Below the pieces are notes generated by a model. The model worked only from the letters and a program-made list of their open reading frames with translations, ran no database searches and had not been told where the DNA came from. From Acanthochlamys bracteata (taxonomy: Eukaryota; Streptophyta; Magnoliopsida; Pandanales; Velloziaceae), in NCBI GenBank assembly GCA_019914995.1, contig CM034139.1, forward strand, positions 7,108,461-7,172,460: a stretch of 64,000 nt of DNA. Direction: 5' to 3'. Position numbers and translations under genes: made by a program. How positions within the stretch are numbered: the stretch's first letter is position 1; each line of letters begins with the position of its first letter. Below are positions 10,636-23,490 of the stretch, one piece after another.

Positions 10636-13600
10636 TCAGTAGGATGCAAAGTATCTAAATTCTTTCAACCGGTAAGATTTTTTTAGTCGCCTTCGCCTCC
10701 TATTGCTGGCCCTGCAGTATTTGTGAACTTACAAGTGTCAAGACCATATCATTTTGTAGATAGGAACTGAAAGAATGTTAAAATAAAATTTCTTTCACTC
10801 CTATAGAAAATAGAAAATATTCACATCAACATGGAAAATAACTATACTAAATAGTCTCCAAACTGCATGGAAGCAGTTTTTACGGAGGAACTACTAAGAC
10901 AAACCTATTATTAACTATAAAGAATGAAATGATGCAAACGATCTGATAACATGTAGAACAGGTTAATCATGATAGTATCATTTGCCTGTCAAAATTGGAA
11001 TCAGGCTGTTGGACAATACACGCTCACCAGTACTGATTGTGAAAGACGATATGATCCATATCAACCTTTTTTCCGTCATCATTCCTGATCCAACGGTATA
11101 AAGCATGAGTTCTGTTCTTCAATTCCAATGCAGCGTGACCATAACTTGCCTCCCTAAATGCCGAATAGTCTGGTTGTGGGTCCATAAACCTAGAAAATAT
11201 AATAGTATCAGAAAATGTTAACGAATGCTTCAGAATTTTGTGAAAAAAAACATGAAGTATTGTAATAGTGTGAGCTTCAATCACCTTCCAGCAAGCCCCT
11301 CCTGATTTCCTCCATCACCAACGGTGATGTAGACAGGAGCAGATTTGTCAGGTACAGGATAGCGAGCGCCAGATGTTATGTTGTAGTCTATATTGGAGAT
11401 CCGATACTGCAAATTAGAAGGTCTTACTTTGGTTTCTGAAAATGTTGCAAACAAGCAAACCTTGGCCTGGCAAGTATATCCACTAAATAGTCCCATAAAT
11501 TAGTGGCGTATATCACAACTCTTGTCCCTTTCCTCATAAAGAAAGCTATATAAAAGAACGAGTTCTTTACTACTCTGGTTTTCAAAGCAACTCTTCTTTC
11601 AATTTCTAACTTGGAAGGTGCTGCTAGTTACGGAAAGAAGATTAATCTAACACCAACAAAGAGATGGAAAAGGGAAATACCGATCTTTCATAGGCATGCA
11701 CATGCCCTGCAAAAACAATGTCAACTTTATAATGCACAAGCCACTCCTCAAAAGCAGCACGCATACTCTCCCCTTCCATATAGTGAGCTTCATTGCTGTT
11801 GTACAGTGGGGCATGCATAAGGACAATAAGCCAGGGAGTTTTTTCTCTGTCTACACGCTTCAGCTCATCTCGCAGCCACCACCATTGTGGGGTGTACTTA
11901 ACTGAAAAAGAGTATAGTGTTATGGTATCAGAAAATATGACATGCAAGTTATACATTCGTTAATGTACCCGGTTCCACCTTATGGAGTTATGAATAACGT
12001 GTGCATCATATGTGACACAAATATTCCACTAGTTATTAAATACCAGCTGTTACTAGATTCTTTGTTAAGGGTTAAGATAACATGTTTCAAAATCACACAA
12101 AGGGAAACAAAGCTTTATTTGTAAACAAATAGATAATAGGTCTTACCGAAGGGAGAATAACTTGACAGCACAATTATGTGGGCAGATGCACGCCTTACAG
12201 CATACCACAGTGGAGAACTACTTTGAGAGGCCACATAAGGGGTTTTATATCTATGTAAGTAAGGTTTGAATGGTAAAACTTCTCCCTGAAACAAAAGGAC
12301 GAAAGACATTTGAAACTGGATTTGTATCCAAATTAGGAACTAGAATGTGACCTCCTTGACTATGAAATTATAAATTATCCTAAAGCATCAGCCTACAGTT
12401 TATGTAGCAAGTCACAAATGCCGCCATTTAAATTCACTTGTGAAGTATGAAATGATATCACTGAGCATTCAGCAGGGCAGAGATTTTTACCAGATCAGGT
12501 CTATATTCGACTTCATGATTTCCTGCTGTCCATATCCAAGGCTGATATGCAGTACTTCGTTCGACTAGACGCCCCCACGAATCCCACCTAATGCCATCAT
12601 TATGCTGATATCTATCAGCATAAGAAAGATCTCCAAGATATAGCACAGTTTGTCCGCCTGTTTGCATGTAATGCTCCAGAGTGGAAAGCGAATTATATGT
12701 TTGACCCAGATCACCTAGTTGTAAAGCAGGGAATATGAAGTCATATTTCTATTATAACAAGAGATTTACAAAACTGTAATTGAGCATCTAATACAATGAC
12801 AATGCAATTAGGTGTTTGTATTAATTGAAATATCATTCCAACAGCAGCAATTGATAGTTCAGAATTCAATATAGTGCTTGGAAGTTCCATGGTATTTGGT
12901 CAACCATCATTTAATATCTAGGTGTTGAGCTTGCATTTAGAGGCTCTGGAATATTTGCCGAGGACATAACCCTGTAACAGCAAATTTTAAGTTTAGTATT
13001 TCATCTTTTATAAACCTGAGGCATTTGTGCAATAGCTAGAGTGCAAACATCTCTTTCTAAAGAATCAACTCTCATAGTCTTCTAGCTTGCAAAACAATCT
13101 TCTAAGCATTGTTACCATCTATTATGCAGTTGCCACAAATTTAGACTGTATAAGCGTATGGTCAACATTTGGTTGCACAGCATTCAACTTAATATTTTAA
13201 AGTTTCAATCCTTGAAGCTACAGAGGTATTAAAGAACATTACCAGACAAGCATTACCTCTTTGATGGCTAAAAGGTTGCAGACTAACCTATAATACCAAA
13301 AGTGTAGGGCGCATCTGGATTGACCTCTGGAGGCGTCTTGAACGAGAACTCCCGAACTGAATTCCCACTTGCTATCTTGTAGTAGTACTTGGTATCATGC
13401 TACAAAAATTAATGCAAATAACAATCTTTGTCAAATGCGGCTGGTTCAAAACTCAAACTAAACGTGATTTCTGAAAATATAGTATTGAAGACTCTCATGA
13501 AAAGGTTTGTGGTGACAGACTAACCTGAAGTCCATCTACAAGACAGTGATGGATGTATCCAGAGTTATATTTGTAGAAAGTGTAATTAGTAATTTTTCCT

Positions 13601-14319
13601 TTAGCATGGCGATCATAGTTGTCTTTCGACATGCCAAATGAGACATCGCTACTCCCTGAATCTGATGGTGTCACCCATGAGATAATCACAGCTTTTCCAT
13701 CATAGTCACCTTGAGTTATATGAACCTACATCCTTCTAACTGTTAGAATTTATGCCTAGAAATTCTAACGATATTAGAAGATTATTATCATAAACAAACT
13801 TTCAAGAAGAGAAATAACACAGACTAAAAAATGCTTACTGGAAGTTACAGAAGTGCCAAACCTACATGCTGCACATAGATACTAGATTTGCAAAGAACTT
13901 TGAAGTATTTCCATGATGTCAAATTTACTGTTACTGAGTTGGGCCCTTAAGCAAAATGAACAGATACTAACCAACTTATGAGCAGTGGATAACACCGCAC
14001 ATAGACGTCTACATCATATTCTCAGAATTACAAAGGAACATTCAATATATTTACTTTCTAGTTTCAAAAGATGATTCTTTTTTCTTTTTGCAACTTTCAA
14101 TGCAAGTACTCCCATGAAAATATTAGTTGTAAGGATGAGCAGAAACATCTAATCAACCTGTTCAGGGGCATTATAGCCCTTTGGAACCACGAAAGCTTCA
14201 TTGTCCAAAGGAATGTCTTCAGAAGGCCATTCGGAACGGATAAAACCACTAGTCAGCCCACAAACGATGAGGTCGGTGGAACACAGAAGTACTAGAGACA
14301 GCAAAAGTAGCCGAAACAT
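10636..14319 (-). CDS. PAP26: Purple acid phosphatase PAP26
   Basis: Secreted and vacuolar dinuclear metal phosphatase that scavenges phosphate from esters. Exons in transcript order: 14319-14158, 13725-13525, 13399-13288, 12714-12491, 12285-12147, 11901-11681, 11406-11285, 11189-11028 and 10711-10636. They total 1419 nt with every phase matching and give 472 aa, close to the roughly 475 usual for PAP26. The ATG at 14319 opens a signal peptide ([14 protein letters not shown]). All five metal-binding blocks are present: [30 protein letters not shown] and GHVHAYERS. Exon 8 ends inside FHNQYW, where a TGA overlaps the splice donor; the true last exon reads [11 protein letters not shown] and ends at TGA 10636. 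A leader intron spans 14721-14347. PAP26 rather than PAP10/12 because of the YSPFVKYTPQW segment and the Arg-rich tail. Confidence 0.94.
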
Positions 14320-15076
14320 TGGTCTGAATTATCACCTCTTTTGCCCCTGAATCAGTTTTAGTCATTAATCATATTAGCATAGGATCCGGAAAAAAAGGAA
14401 AACCTAAGAATGCTCAGTTCAAATAACAAAAGTAACCGGAATCAATACAAGTGAAAAATATATGAAAATCAGTATTCAAAATTAAGTAATAAATTCTCAT
14501 TACTACAAATTTGCAAAATCAAGAACAAAAAAATAAAAATATAAAATATAAACCAAAAGTCAACTACTAATCAGAACCCTCTGGTTATAAACACGAATGA
14601 ATTAAACATGTGGTCTTTCTCATTTGAACAAATAGAAATGATTAATCTGCACGAATTCAACTACCTAGAACTCGCCAAATAAACAAAAAAAAATTTACTC
14701 AACTATTGCGTGAAATCTTACCAGAGATCAGCAGCGGAACATGGCTGTGATTCAACGAACGAAGAGATGAAAGGAAACAACAAAAACAGTGAAATGAGTA
14801 AATTCCTGACTTGGAACGGCCCCCAACAACGGCAAAGTCATATCTTGTGTGCTTGTTTTACATATATACCCTTTTACTTATAAACAAATTTACCATCATT
14901 TTTAATAAACTAATGAAGCAAATACGGTGCTCTGTATGAATAGTTTTGTCATTCCATTGATCTGTTGAATATTCCCACTTTCGTTAGGTACATTCGTAGC
15001 AAGCAAGCAAATTTTGGTCGTTAGGAGTGATGATTTTCCATAAAGTTATAGGAAGTGATGATTTTCTATAAATTTT
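14320..15076 (-). promoter_or_regulatory. PAP26 leader and upstream region, with a P1BS-like site
   Basis: Untranslated leader (14320-14346 and from 14722 upward) and promoter. An 8-mer GAATATTC at 14967-14974 fits GNATATNC, the PHR1 binding site found in phosphate-starvation genes. It lies about 245 bp above the leader donor. The motif has only six fixed bases in AT-rich DNA, so chance is a real alternative. Confidence 0.35.
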
Positions 15077-15336
15077 GGTGTGTTTGTTTTTGCTTTTTCC
15101 GAACTAAAATTTTTAATTTTTAATTTTATATTTTTTAATATATATTTTATAAATATTTAAAAAATTTATTTAAAAATTTAGAAAGTGTAAAATTTTTTTA
15201 TATAATGAGATATTTTTATTATATATTTTTGTTATTTTTTTAAAATAAAAAAAATAAAATTTATTTTTAAAAAAAAATAAAAATATATTTTATTTTAAAA
15301 AAAATTTTATTTTATGAGCAATCTCAAAACGCACTC
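15077..15336 (-). mobile_element. AT-rich MITE-like repeat, second family, inverted copy
   Basis: A non-coding island of about 260 bp ending GCAATCTCAAAACGCAC. Its reverse complement is collinear with the island at 25441-25691: both carry the stretch CACTTTCTAAATTTTTAAATAA and then TTATAAAATATATATTAAAAA (with minor differences). The left end GGTGTGTTTG is a poor inverted match to the right end. Confidence 0.5.
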
Positions 15337-15778
15337 TAAAAAGCAACAGCTTTTTATTATTTTCAATAGAAATAACTCATTCACCTTCTAAAGATATCAT
15401 AAAATTACTGCATAGAAAAACCTGATTTACGGAAATTTCCATAAAACTACCAGCACCAAAAGATAGCTTCTGATAAAAATCTCTGCAGTACTTTGCAATG
15501 AAGGAAATATAAAATTTCGCCTTAATCTGCTATTATTTGTACGCAAGAAATTACCAGCAGCCAATGACTGTAACATTTTACTAGTATCTGGCATTGCCAG
15601 GAAATACAGAAACTTTCTACTGGTTTACAAGGCACCAAAAAGGAAAACTTGGCCGCCCGTTTAATCATAACATAAAGCATACTTATTTTCTATGCAATTT
15701 ATCAGATTGTTTATAAAACCATCTAATGATACGTCATGGTTGAACGTCTCCTACGCGAAGCTTTGTTCTAGTCCGTGC
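15337..15778 (-). other. Probable TOC90 3'UTR and spacer
   Basis: No gene is seen between the repeat and the TOC90 stop. The sequence is moderately AT-rich and is most simply the 3'UTR of the minus-strand TOC90 gene. Confidence 0.4.
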
Positions 15779-18700
15779 TCATCCTGAATCAATTGTCCTC
15801 TTTCTAAATATGGCTTGAAAGACGGAAATTAAAGCTATCAGAGCTATCTCAAGATGTTCTGAAATGTTGGTCCGGATGGTGATCTGTCCCATCTGCCTGC
15901 TGTTTATGTTCGCTTTGATTGATAGCTTTGAACCACGGGCGACACGAAACTCTGATTGTAAACTTCCTCCAAAAACTGTCTCCTTGTCACAGGAAAGCAT
16001 TGTCGCACCCAATGTGACCGTATCATCCCTCACTGGATAGTCTTTACCTCTTAACACCATCTCTAAACTGCCCCCATGACCTGTTTGACCACAGCCGCTA
16101 ACCTTTCCTGCATTTACTGTCAGTGCAAGCCTTCTCCCAACAGATAAAGAGTCCTCAATCTTGGCTCCAATAACATGCATCTTACCGAAAGATATTACAG
16201 AAAGCCCACAACCAGTTGTATTACATCGCAAGTTCTTAAACTTTCCTTCTGTACGAACAGTAGTGACTAAATTCTTACCAGAAGATTGAATGTCAACCCC
16301 TGCAATAATTTCATGACCCTTTGGGTTTTTGTATCTTGATGTGCATTCTGATTGTACGTTGAAATCAACTTTGTCCTTGCTCATCTGACCAGCAACTGAA
16401 ACAGTTAGGTTCTCATTTATGTCTTGAGCACCTTCTATGTTAATACCATCGAACCCGATATCATGATCCCATCCTTGAGAATCTAAAACAGGCCTAGCAA
16501 TCCACTTGTCTCCAGCCATTAAACAACGATACCTATATACAGGTTCATCACAGTCAAAACTTAACGGAAGAGCCAAATCTGGTAACTGAATGGCCTCTGG
16601 CAACATGTTGTCATCATGATTATCTTTGTATCCAGATGTATCTTTGCCCATAGGAGTCATCTGCTTACGTTGCCTAAGTTCCTCTTTCCACTGCTTTTTC
16701 AGATACAAAGTCTCACGATAGTCCAGCTCATCAAGATAAGCCTTCTTCTGAGATTTGGATAATTTCTGGAACTGAGATTTTGTCAAAATTCGGATAGGAG
16801 GCAGCTGATCATACTCATCTTCATCATCATGGTCTGGAAGGTCATCTGTATCATCATCAACTTCAGCAGAGTTAGAACGGGTCCTAAGTAGCAAAGACAG
16901 AATATGAGGCAATGAGGGGACTCTGCTTCTGGTTTGTAGTGAAAAGGTATCTTGAAACTTTAAGAGGCAATTGGCATCTCCCAGGACTTTCGTCGCTATA
17001 CATAGAAGTAAGAACTGTGACAGCCAAACTTGTCCATTAGGTAGAACCTTCTCACCTTTATTGTTTTTCCTGCACATGGGATGGTTCTCTACTAAAACAA
17101 CTGGAGTCTCCAGCTGTGTATTGTTGACTGCCTGATGTATGTGATGTTGAATCACATTCTTGCAGTAACTGACATATGCTTCATAATCTGCAGGATAACC
17201 ATCTCGTCCTTCAGGAGGATGTGAGCATGCATGGGTCATGACAAGAATGGTGCTAAACCAGATAGAAGAACCAAAGATATCAGTTATCAGCTTTGGCAGT
17301 AAATAGTTGTTCAAACCTCCATTGATTGCATCAAGTCTTTCAACATATAATACAACATCTGGCGGAGACCTTCTGATGAATTTTTTCACTGCTAAAAGAA
17401 TCTTCCTATTTTGATGTTGTTTTCCATATGGACAAGAAAGCCCCGGCGTGTCTATTAGTGTAACATTGATTCCTCTAATTGTCCCAGAAATCTCCTGGAT
17501 GCAATCAGTGGTGGGATGGAATGCATTAGTTACAACCTTTGGTTCATCAAACAATGAATTTATAGTTGCACTTTTGCCGACACCTGTTCTTCCCAGGACA
17601 AGAAGTCTGAGTGAGAATTTCAGATCAGTTTGACTAGTTGCCTCCAACTCTGTTGCTATACTACTAGCTTGATCAATTTTGAGGACATGCCTTAATGTAT
17701 CTTCCTCAGCAGCTCGTACAAGGCTACCAAGATGCAATCTGTATAAGACTTGGGCCACCACAAAATTGTTTGGAGAATGCCCAGTTCGATGGATGAGGCG
17801 GAGAAACTTGACCTGAAGAGCTTCTACTTTTGATAATGCATCTATGTGCTTATTGTCACCAATATACTGGACCAACTCAGAAGCCTCAGAGTGAGGGTGC
17901 CGAGGGGCTAAATCTCCAATTACTTGATTGTCAGAATGAGCAACTTCAGCAACTGGATTTTGCGGTATGCTAGTTGTATTTATGGTACCTGAACAAGTGA
18001 ATTTCAGTATCAGACAATAACGCAATGACATGCGATTTTCACCATTGCCATGAGATAAACCTGAAGTTAACAAACCAAATATGATAAAATAGGTGCATAA
18101 ATACCCTTCATGTGTCAAATATTGACGCATCTCAGTCAGCCAATGGAAGAAAGAAAATTTCCCATTAGTATCAAGATCCGCAAGGCGTGGAATCACGATA
18201 CTCAAGTAAATTGGGCCAGCTGATGTTTTCACAACTTACCAGTTTATAGCAACTCAAACTTGTCTAAATTGCCACAAAGAACTTCGAGGCCATCAATAGA
18301 GATAAAGTTTTGGTTCCACATCCTTGTGGACTTCCTAGAAAATAGCTTATCAGGTACCATTTAGATACCAAAGTAGCACTTAGATATGTGCTTTTGAACT
18401 CGGTATTGAGCTGAGTACGTAATCCTATATTTTACTAATTCCTAACCACCTTAGCAAGTGGCTATCAACCAAGCCAAAACAGCAAAACCTGGCTAATGCT
18501 GCTGCAGCAGCATGTGTGTGTGTTTAAAATTTTGCCTAAAGATATTGTAAGACTCAATTTAAATTGCGCTAAATTTTAAACTCTCTCTGTGTGTATAACA
18601 AACAGAAACAGACAACAAGCACATAGGTAAAACAAAAGAGAAACCTGAAATTTGAATCAGCAATAAAAAGACAGAATTCTGCCTATACCTTGACTATCAG

Positions 18701-18803
18701 ATCGTTCCTCTACTGTCTCCTCATCAAAGAAGCTGAAAGGCCTGATAGAGAGCAGTGACTTCGACAAAAGCTGACAGGTAATCCAGTCTTTAAAGCTCTT
18801 CAT
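15779..18803 (-). CDS. TOC90: Translocase of chloroplast TOC90
   Basis: Preprotein receptor GTPase of the chloroplast outer envelope, a Toc159-family member with a short acidic domain. Two coding exons: 18803-18689 (MKSFKDWITCQLLSKS) and 17988-15779, joined in phase 1; 2325 nt, 774 aa, near the 793 of Arabidopsis Toc90. The AIG1-type G domain shows the P-loop GRTGVGKSATINS, the switch-2 motif DTPG and VLVENHPMC. An acidic linker (DDDTDDLPDHDDEDEYDQLP) precedes the Lys-rich KSQFQKLSKSQKKAYLDELDYRETLYLKKQ block. The membrane domain follows (GWDHDIGFDGIN to the C-terminus). The very short N-terminal region separates it from TOC159/132/120. The frame stays open for about 80 codons upstream of 17988, but that part is intron. 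Further leader introns up to about 19430 are likely. Confidence 0.95.
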
Positions 18804-19789
18804 GTTCACATGTGAAAGAAAAGCAGGACGGAAACTTGTATAATCCTCGACAATAATCTGGCATAAAAATCCGAAGTCAGTCAGTCACAACAATAACTCC
18901 CAAATTCTTATACCCTATAGTGTAGTAGTTCACACCAATTCACACATTAATTAAAAGAAAATATATGTACAAGGTTTCTCCGAACTTCCCAAACTCTACT
19001 TTTATTCTTCTGGATAAATCCTTCTAATCTTTGCTCCACCATGTATGTATTCATGAATTTTCAGTCAACCTCAGTGACTTATATCTCTTAAAATTTTACG
19101 CTAATCAACTTAAATACAAGTCAAATACATTAACATGAACTATAGAGAGCTAATGAAAGGCTACAAATCTAGGAACAAACTGACTTACAACACAAACTTG
19201 ATAAGAACACTGCCAATTCGAGATCAAACAATTGAAAAGCAATTCAACATAAAAGGCCACAGAATTTTAATTCAAAATAATAACTACAAGAAAGTTAATT
19301 AGGTAAGAAAAATTGGATTTTGAAGCATATACCCGAAGGACAGTTCTCAGCAAACCTTGTTCTCAAAAAAAAATTTCAGAAATCAAATATTAGTTAGAGA
19401 GAGATAAGATAATAAAGAGAGAGGATAGAAGAAGATGAGTGGAGGCGGAGCTTTCTTTCATTTCCAACAAACAACAATGAAACACGATTTGCTTTCGCCA
19501 AGACAGCCCGAGGAGATGTTGTTCTTTTGTGTTTTTTCTTACGCTAGGCTTGTTGTGGTTCTAATAAATTTCAAGTATTTTAAGGGTGTTATGTAAAATT
19601 TGTCTCTATCGTCTATTTTGTTGCCATATGGACTTGGTTAATGGATTCATCTTCAGTAAGGCCCATATAAGCCGAGAAGGCCCAATTTAATGTGACATGC
19701 ATCTCACGTGCGTTTATCTTCGGTTTTTAATCGAACTACTTGCACGGTTGCACCTGCGGGTACAGTCGGACAGGACTTCGTACGCGACA
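18804..19789. promoter_or_regulatory. Divergent spacer between TOC90 and the EMC7 relic
   Basis: The part below about 19430 is probably TOC90 leader with one or more untranslated introns. 19430-19790 would be the shared divergent promoter region. It becomes GC-richer near 19740-19900. No TATA box was assigned. Confidence 0.4.
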
Positions 19790-21500
19790 ATGGCAACGAT
19801 GGTGTCTCTCTTGCTCTAGCGTCTCAGTTGCGCCGCCGCAGCTGTGGGACCCACCGCCGCCGCAGGACCGGCCAGCGAGGGCTATATCACCGGCCGGCTC
19901 AAGGTCGATAGTAAAGGTCTTATCTTGAGTTTCTCTTGGTTCTTGAATTGAAATTTTAAAATCGTTCTTTCGAATTTTGAGATCTTGCAGTGTTTTGTTT
20001 TGGAAACTTGGAGACGGATTAGCTGAAATTTGTACTTTTGTATAAAGGTTCGATCTTGGTACGGAGTTAGGGAGTTGTTATTGAGAAAAGATGTGATTTT
20101 TTTAGCATGCTTGAACTGTGAATTATGGCTGAAGTGCTCTGTTTCTTGTTGAAATAGTAGTGACATTGAAATTTTTATTTCGTCATTTATTCTATCAAGG
20201 GTAGATTGGTGACTGAAGTTTCATGAATTTGTTATGTTTAGCATTAATTTCTTAAAAAAACAAAGGGTTGGGCGTCATAACATTGCAATTTTTTGGTTGT
20301 TTTACCTGTAAATATACTCAATATAAGTCAATGGCAATTAATATTCTACATGATTTGTTTAGTAAAAGTCTTAAAGACAATGCATGGAATCTTGTAATAT
20401 AGCATTTGGTTTTTTTTTTTTCGTCTAATTTGAGTAGACTAACTTGTCCATATGCATATGCTATACTTATGCTGCTTCTTCTTATTGCAATTTGATCACT
20501 TCTTAAATCATGTCTTAAGACCTTGGCATTAAAGGACTTGCTCTGCCTGCAAAGCTCTCAAACGCAAAGGTCATACTTTAATGGTGGCAAGAAGGCTACT
20601 TTTGTTCAGTCAGACGGCTACTTTTCATTGTATCTTGTTCAGGTTTTGTTGAAATATTTTGGAAAGTGGCATTCCTTTGATAACTTTAATTTCAGTTGTC
20701 CGTAGTCTGGCAAAATAATTTTGATAGTATGCATCTTTAACTGAATTTGTTATGAATTTAGAGGTTCATTTGAATTATAGTATTTGCACATAACATTATT
20801 GAGGAAAATGTTAAGAGAAAGAAGACTCTATAGTGCTCTTACTTTCCTGTCATATCTTGCGGACTTGTGATTACATATTGGGCTAAATAAGGTGTTTGAT
20901 ATGTTTTTCCGTTACTTTTTCTTTACCTGTAATTTTCAGAGACAATGTTCCAGCTGGAAAACATTTAATTGAAGTTGCTGCGATTGGTCATTTCTTCTCA
21001 GTGGTACAGGCAATTTTCCTTTTCATTTTTAGCCCGTTTAACTTGTTTACAGCTGTGATGTGACTTTTGGCTTTTGCATTATCAGGTTTGAATTGATATC
21101 AGTGGTAGAAACCCAAGTAAAGTCCTTAATTGCTATGCAAAATGTAGGATTAGGCAACTTACTTGAATCCTTCTGTTTGATCTTTTAGGTTTACGTCATG
21201 CGTCTGGTTCTCGAGTTATTCTCTCAAAAGCTTGGCCCGTTATATCAATATGAACAGGTAGAAGCAGGCATTTCAGGATTTACCTCTTAAAATCTCTGAA
21301 CGTGCGGCCACGTGCAGGGGATCTGTTTTATGATCTCCTTAACCTTAAAATATATCCGGTGCTTATGTACTTACCTTAACACGCAGCTTATCTCTAAAGA
21401 CTTTCGCTCACAATGATATATCAGCAGGTTCTTGGTTAATGGGTCTTGAGGCAACTTATTTGGATGACGACCGACTTTGTTGCAGCAGCTCTCCAAACGG
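19790..21500 (+). pseudogene. EMC7: Broken copy of ER membrane protein complex subunit 7 (EMC7)
   Basis: EMC7 is a beta-sandwich subunit of the ER membrane insertase. Recognisable blocks appear in order: ASEGYITGRLKVD (exon to 19916), KGLALPAKLSNAKVIL plus FVQSDGYFS (about 20521-20629), DNVPAGKHLIEVAAIGHFFS (about 20940-21009), IDISGRNPSKV (from 21086) and RLVLEL (21189-21256). Lesions: MATMVSLLL runs into TAG in exon 1; an extra T after the VIL codons shifts the frame before NGGKK; a TGA lies at the start of the block at 21086; the donor after 21009 reads GC, not GT. The membrane segment and C-terminus are not recognisable. Exon-intron layout is kept, so this is a duplicate rather than a retrocopy. 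Exact exon edges are approximate. Confidence 0.8.
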
Positions 21501-23321
21501 TAAGTTATACTCCTCTACATGTGATGGTTTACAGGCTTTTATCAGGAGTAATAAGGCTTCTCTGTATTATCCACAGAGAAGGTTCTTTGGTTGAGGATAA
21601 GTGAATCAAATTTCAGTATGCTCGTTGTTAGATTTTGTTGTTTGGGAACATCTCCTAGCATTGTGATCCTAGTAAGACAGCTTCAAATTTGCATGTTTTG
21701 CAGACGCAAAGATGATTGACCACTTAAACTTTTGAAGATGGCGTCATGTTTGCTGTTTGTGCTTTTCCTTATCGAAGGATCCACATGTCTCCTACTCCAT
21801 TCGCCGGGTGAAGAACATCCTTTTACTAAAGTCATGAACTAGTATATCTTTAAGTAAACCCTTAACTATAGAGCTGTTGTTAATTTGTTTATTTGGACAA
21901 AAGTTTAGGAGTTTTTTTAGTCAAAATTATGTGAATAAATGCTGAGGAACTTGGACGTTGTTTGTTGTAGTTGTGTAAGCCTTCTAGCCAGATAGCTGTC
22001 TAGCTTAGACTCGTGTCTCTAATTGTTAGCGGGCATCTTGAAATTGCTGGACTGGATCCAAAGCACTCCCCAAATACGTTTAGAAGTTAGGGCCATGGTA
22101 TTCTGCTATTAAGGAAGTTCGTTCCATGATCGTCCTTCATTTCTTTATTTCTTCAAAGTTCAACTGATAGATGATATCCTCACACTAGCACTAGCATGAT
22201 GTGTTTCTCTATAGACGACAAGCCAAAAGTTTACATCACAATAACTGAAAGTTTGGATTTATGTATTCATTGTAGTCCTGAGTACATGATTGGTTTGTAT
22301 AATTAAATATGCAACGACTGGTAGGAGAAAAAAAAAAGTTTTGAATTGATGATCAGTGAGCAATGCAATCCCCTTTGTCATCTTCTATTGTATGAGGTTA
22401 ATTATTGGTTTTGGTATGCTTCTTGAAAGATGGGAGATTAATTTGGATGGTTCTCATCTTCCTGAATGGGATAAGGAATTCTCTATAACCAGACAATAGA
22501 TGTTTGTGAGCGCTTATTGAAGAAGAGTTTTTCGAAAAAAAAAATATTTTACAAATTTTTGAAAGATAAGTTTTATTTTTTTTTTTAAAAAAATAATATA
22601 GAGTTTCTGTGGTACCAATGTTATCCCACTCCCAATTTCAATCCTATGTTTCTGTGGTACCAGTTTCGCTAGATACGTATTTCAATTGCTGCATGTAGTT
22701 AGTATCAGATTACATATAGAGTTTCTTTTCTCTTTGGGTAACTTTTTTGTGTATTTTTTTTATTATTGCACTGTTGGGATGGGACGAGATTCGAGACACC
22801 CCAACCATGAAAGTAATGAAGTATCTGTAGTTTAATTTTGCATTAATTAGTCGAATATGCGAATAAGATAGAAGCATCGGACCAAATCAAAACCAGAAGT
22901 TTGGCACTGAATTGGATTCTTACCAAACTTTTTATTAAAAATAACATGAGAGTTTCTCTGTTCCAGTTAAGATATGGTTGGCATTTCTCAGCAGCAGTTC
23001 TCATTATGGATTCCCACAACTGGCTCCTTTCAGTTGAACACGGATGCTTGTATTGTAATTAGCTATCAATTATGAAGACTTTTTGGAGAGCGTTTAAAAT
23101 AAGAAGCATTTTTAAAATAAATTTTATTTGAGGCATTTCGAAAAATAAGTTTAATTTTTTAATCTAAATAATCTATACATATATAATTGTACTATATATA
23201 ATTTATTTGTATTTTTTTCAAAATTTAAAATTTTTTAAAATATTTTAAAAATTTTAAATCAATTTGTGAGAATTTGTTTGAAGTGCAAAGCTGTGTTACA
23301 AGCAGTGTCAAATAACTCTGG
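21501..23321. other. AT-rich intergenic tract, first part
   Basis: No gene was recognised. Islands of nearly pure A/T occur near 22530-22610 and 23090-23270. The latter starts GAGAGCGTTTAAAATAAG, ends near AATTTGTTTGAAGTG, and looks like another relative of the AT-rich repeats. Confidence 0.4.
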
Positions 23322-23490
23322 ACGGTTGAAGGTACTTATAAAATAAATTTTTTTAATAAAATAAATAATATTTTTGTTTTTAAAAATAATAATAATATAT
23401 AATAAAAAATTTTATTATATAAATTATTTTATATTGTTTAATTTTTAAATAATTTTAAATTTTTATAAAATATGTATTGAATCTGATAAG
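23322..23490 (+). mobile_element. AT-rich MITE-like repeat, second family, partial copy
   Basis: Starts GGTACTTATAAAATAAA, as in the 25441 copy (GTACTTATAAAATAGAA), and contains the shared interior ATAATAAAAAATTTTATTAT. It fades out near 23490 without the GCAATCTC end. Non-coding. Confidence 0.4.

Noticed and set aside
11024-11026. PAP26 stop codon at the end of exon 8
   Set aside because: It overlaps a strong donor, and the exon at 10711-10636 supplies the conserved Arg-rich tail in phase; kept only as a possible alternative end.
17989-18232. In-frame N-terminal extension of TOC90 starting MKTSAGPIYLS
   Set aside because: A clean acceptor at 17989-17991 joins in phase to the exon MKSFKDWITCQ at 18803-18689, which matches the family start; the extension is intron that happens to be open.
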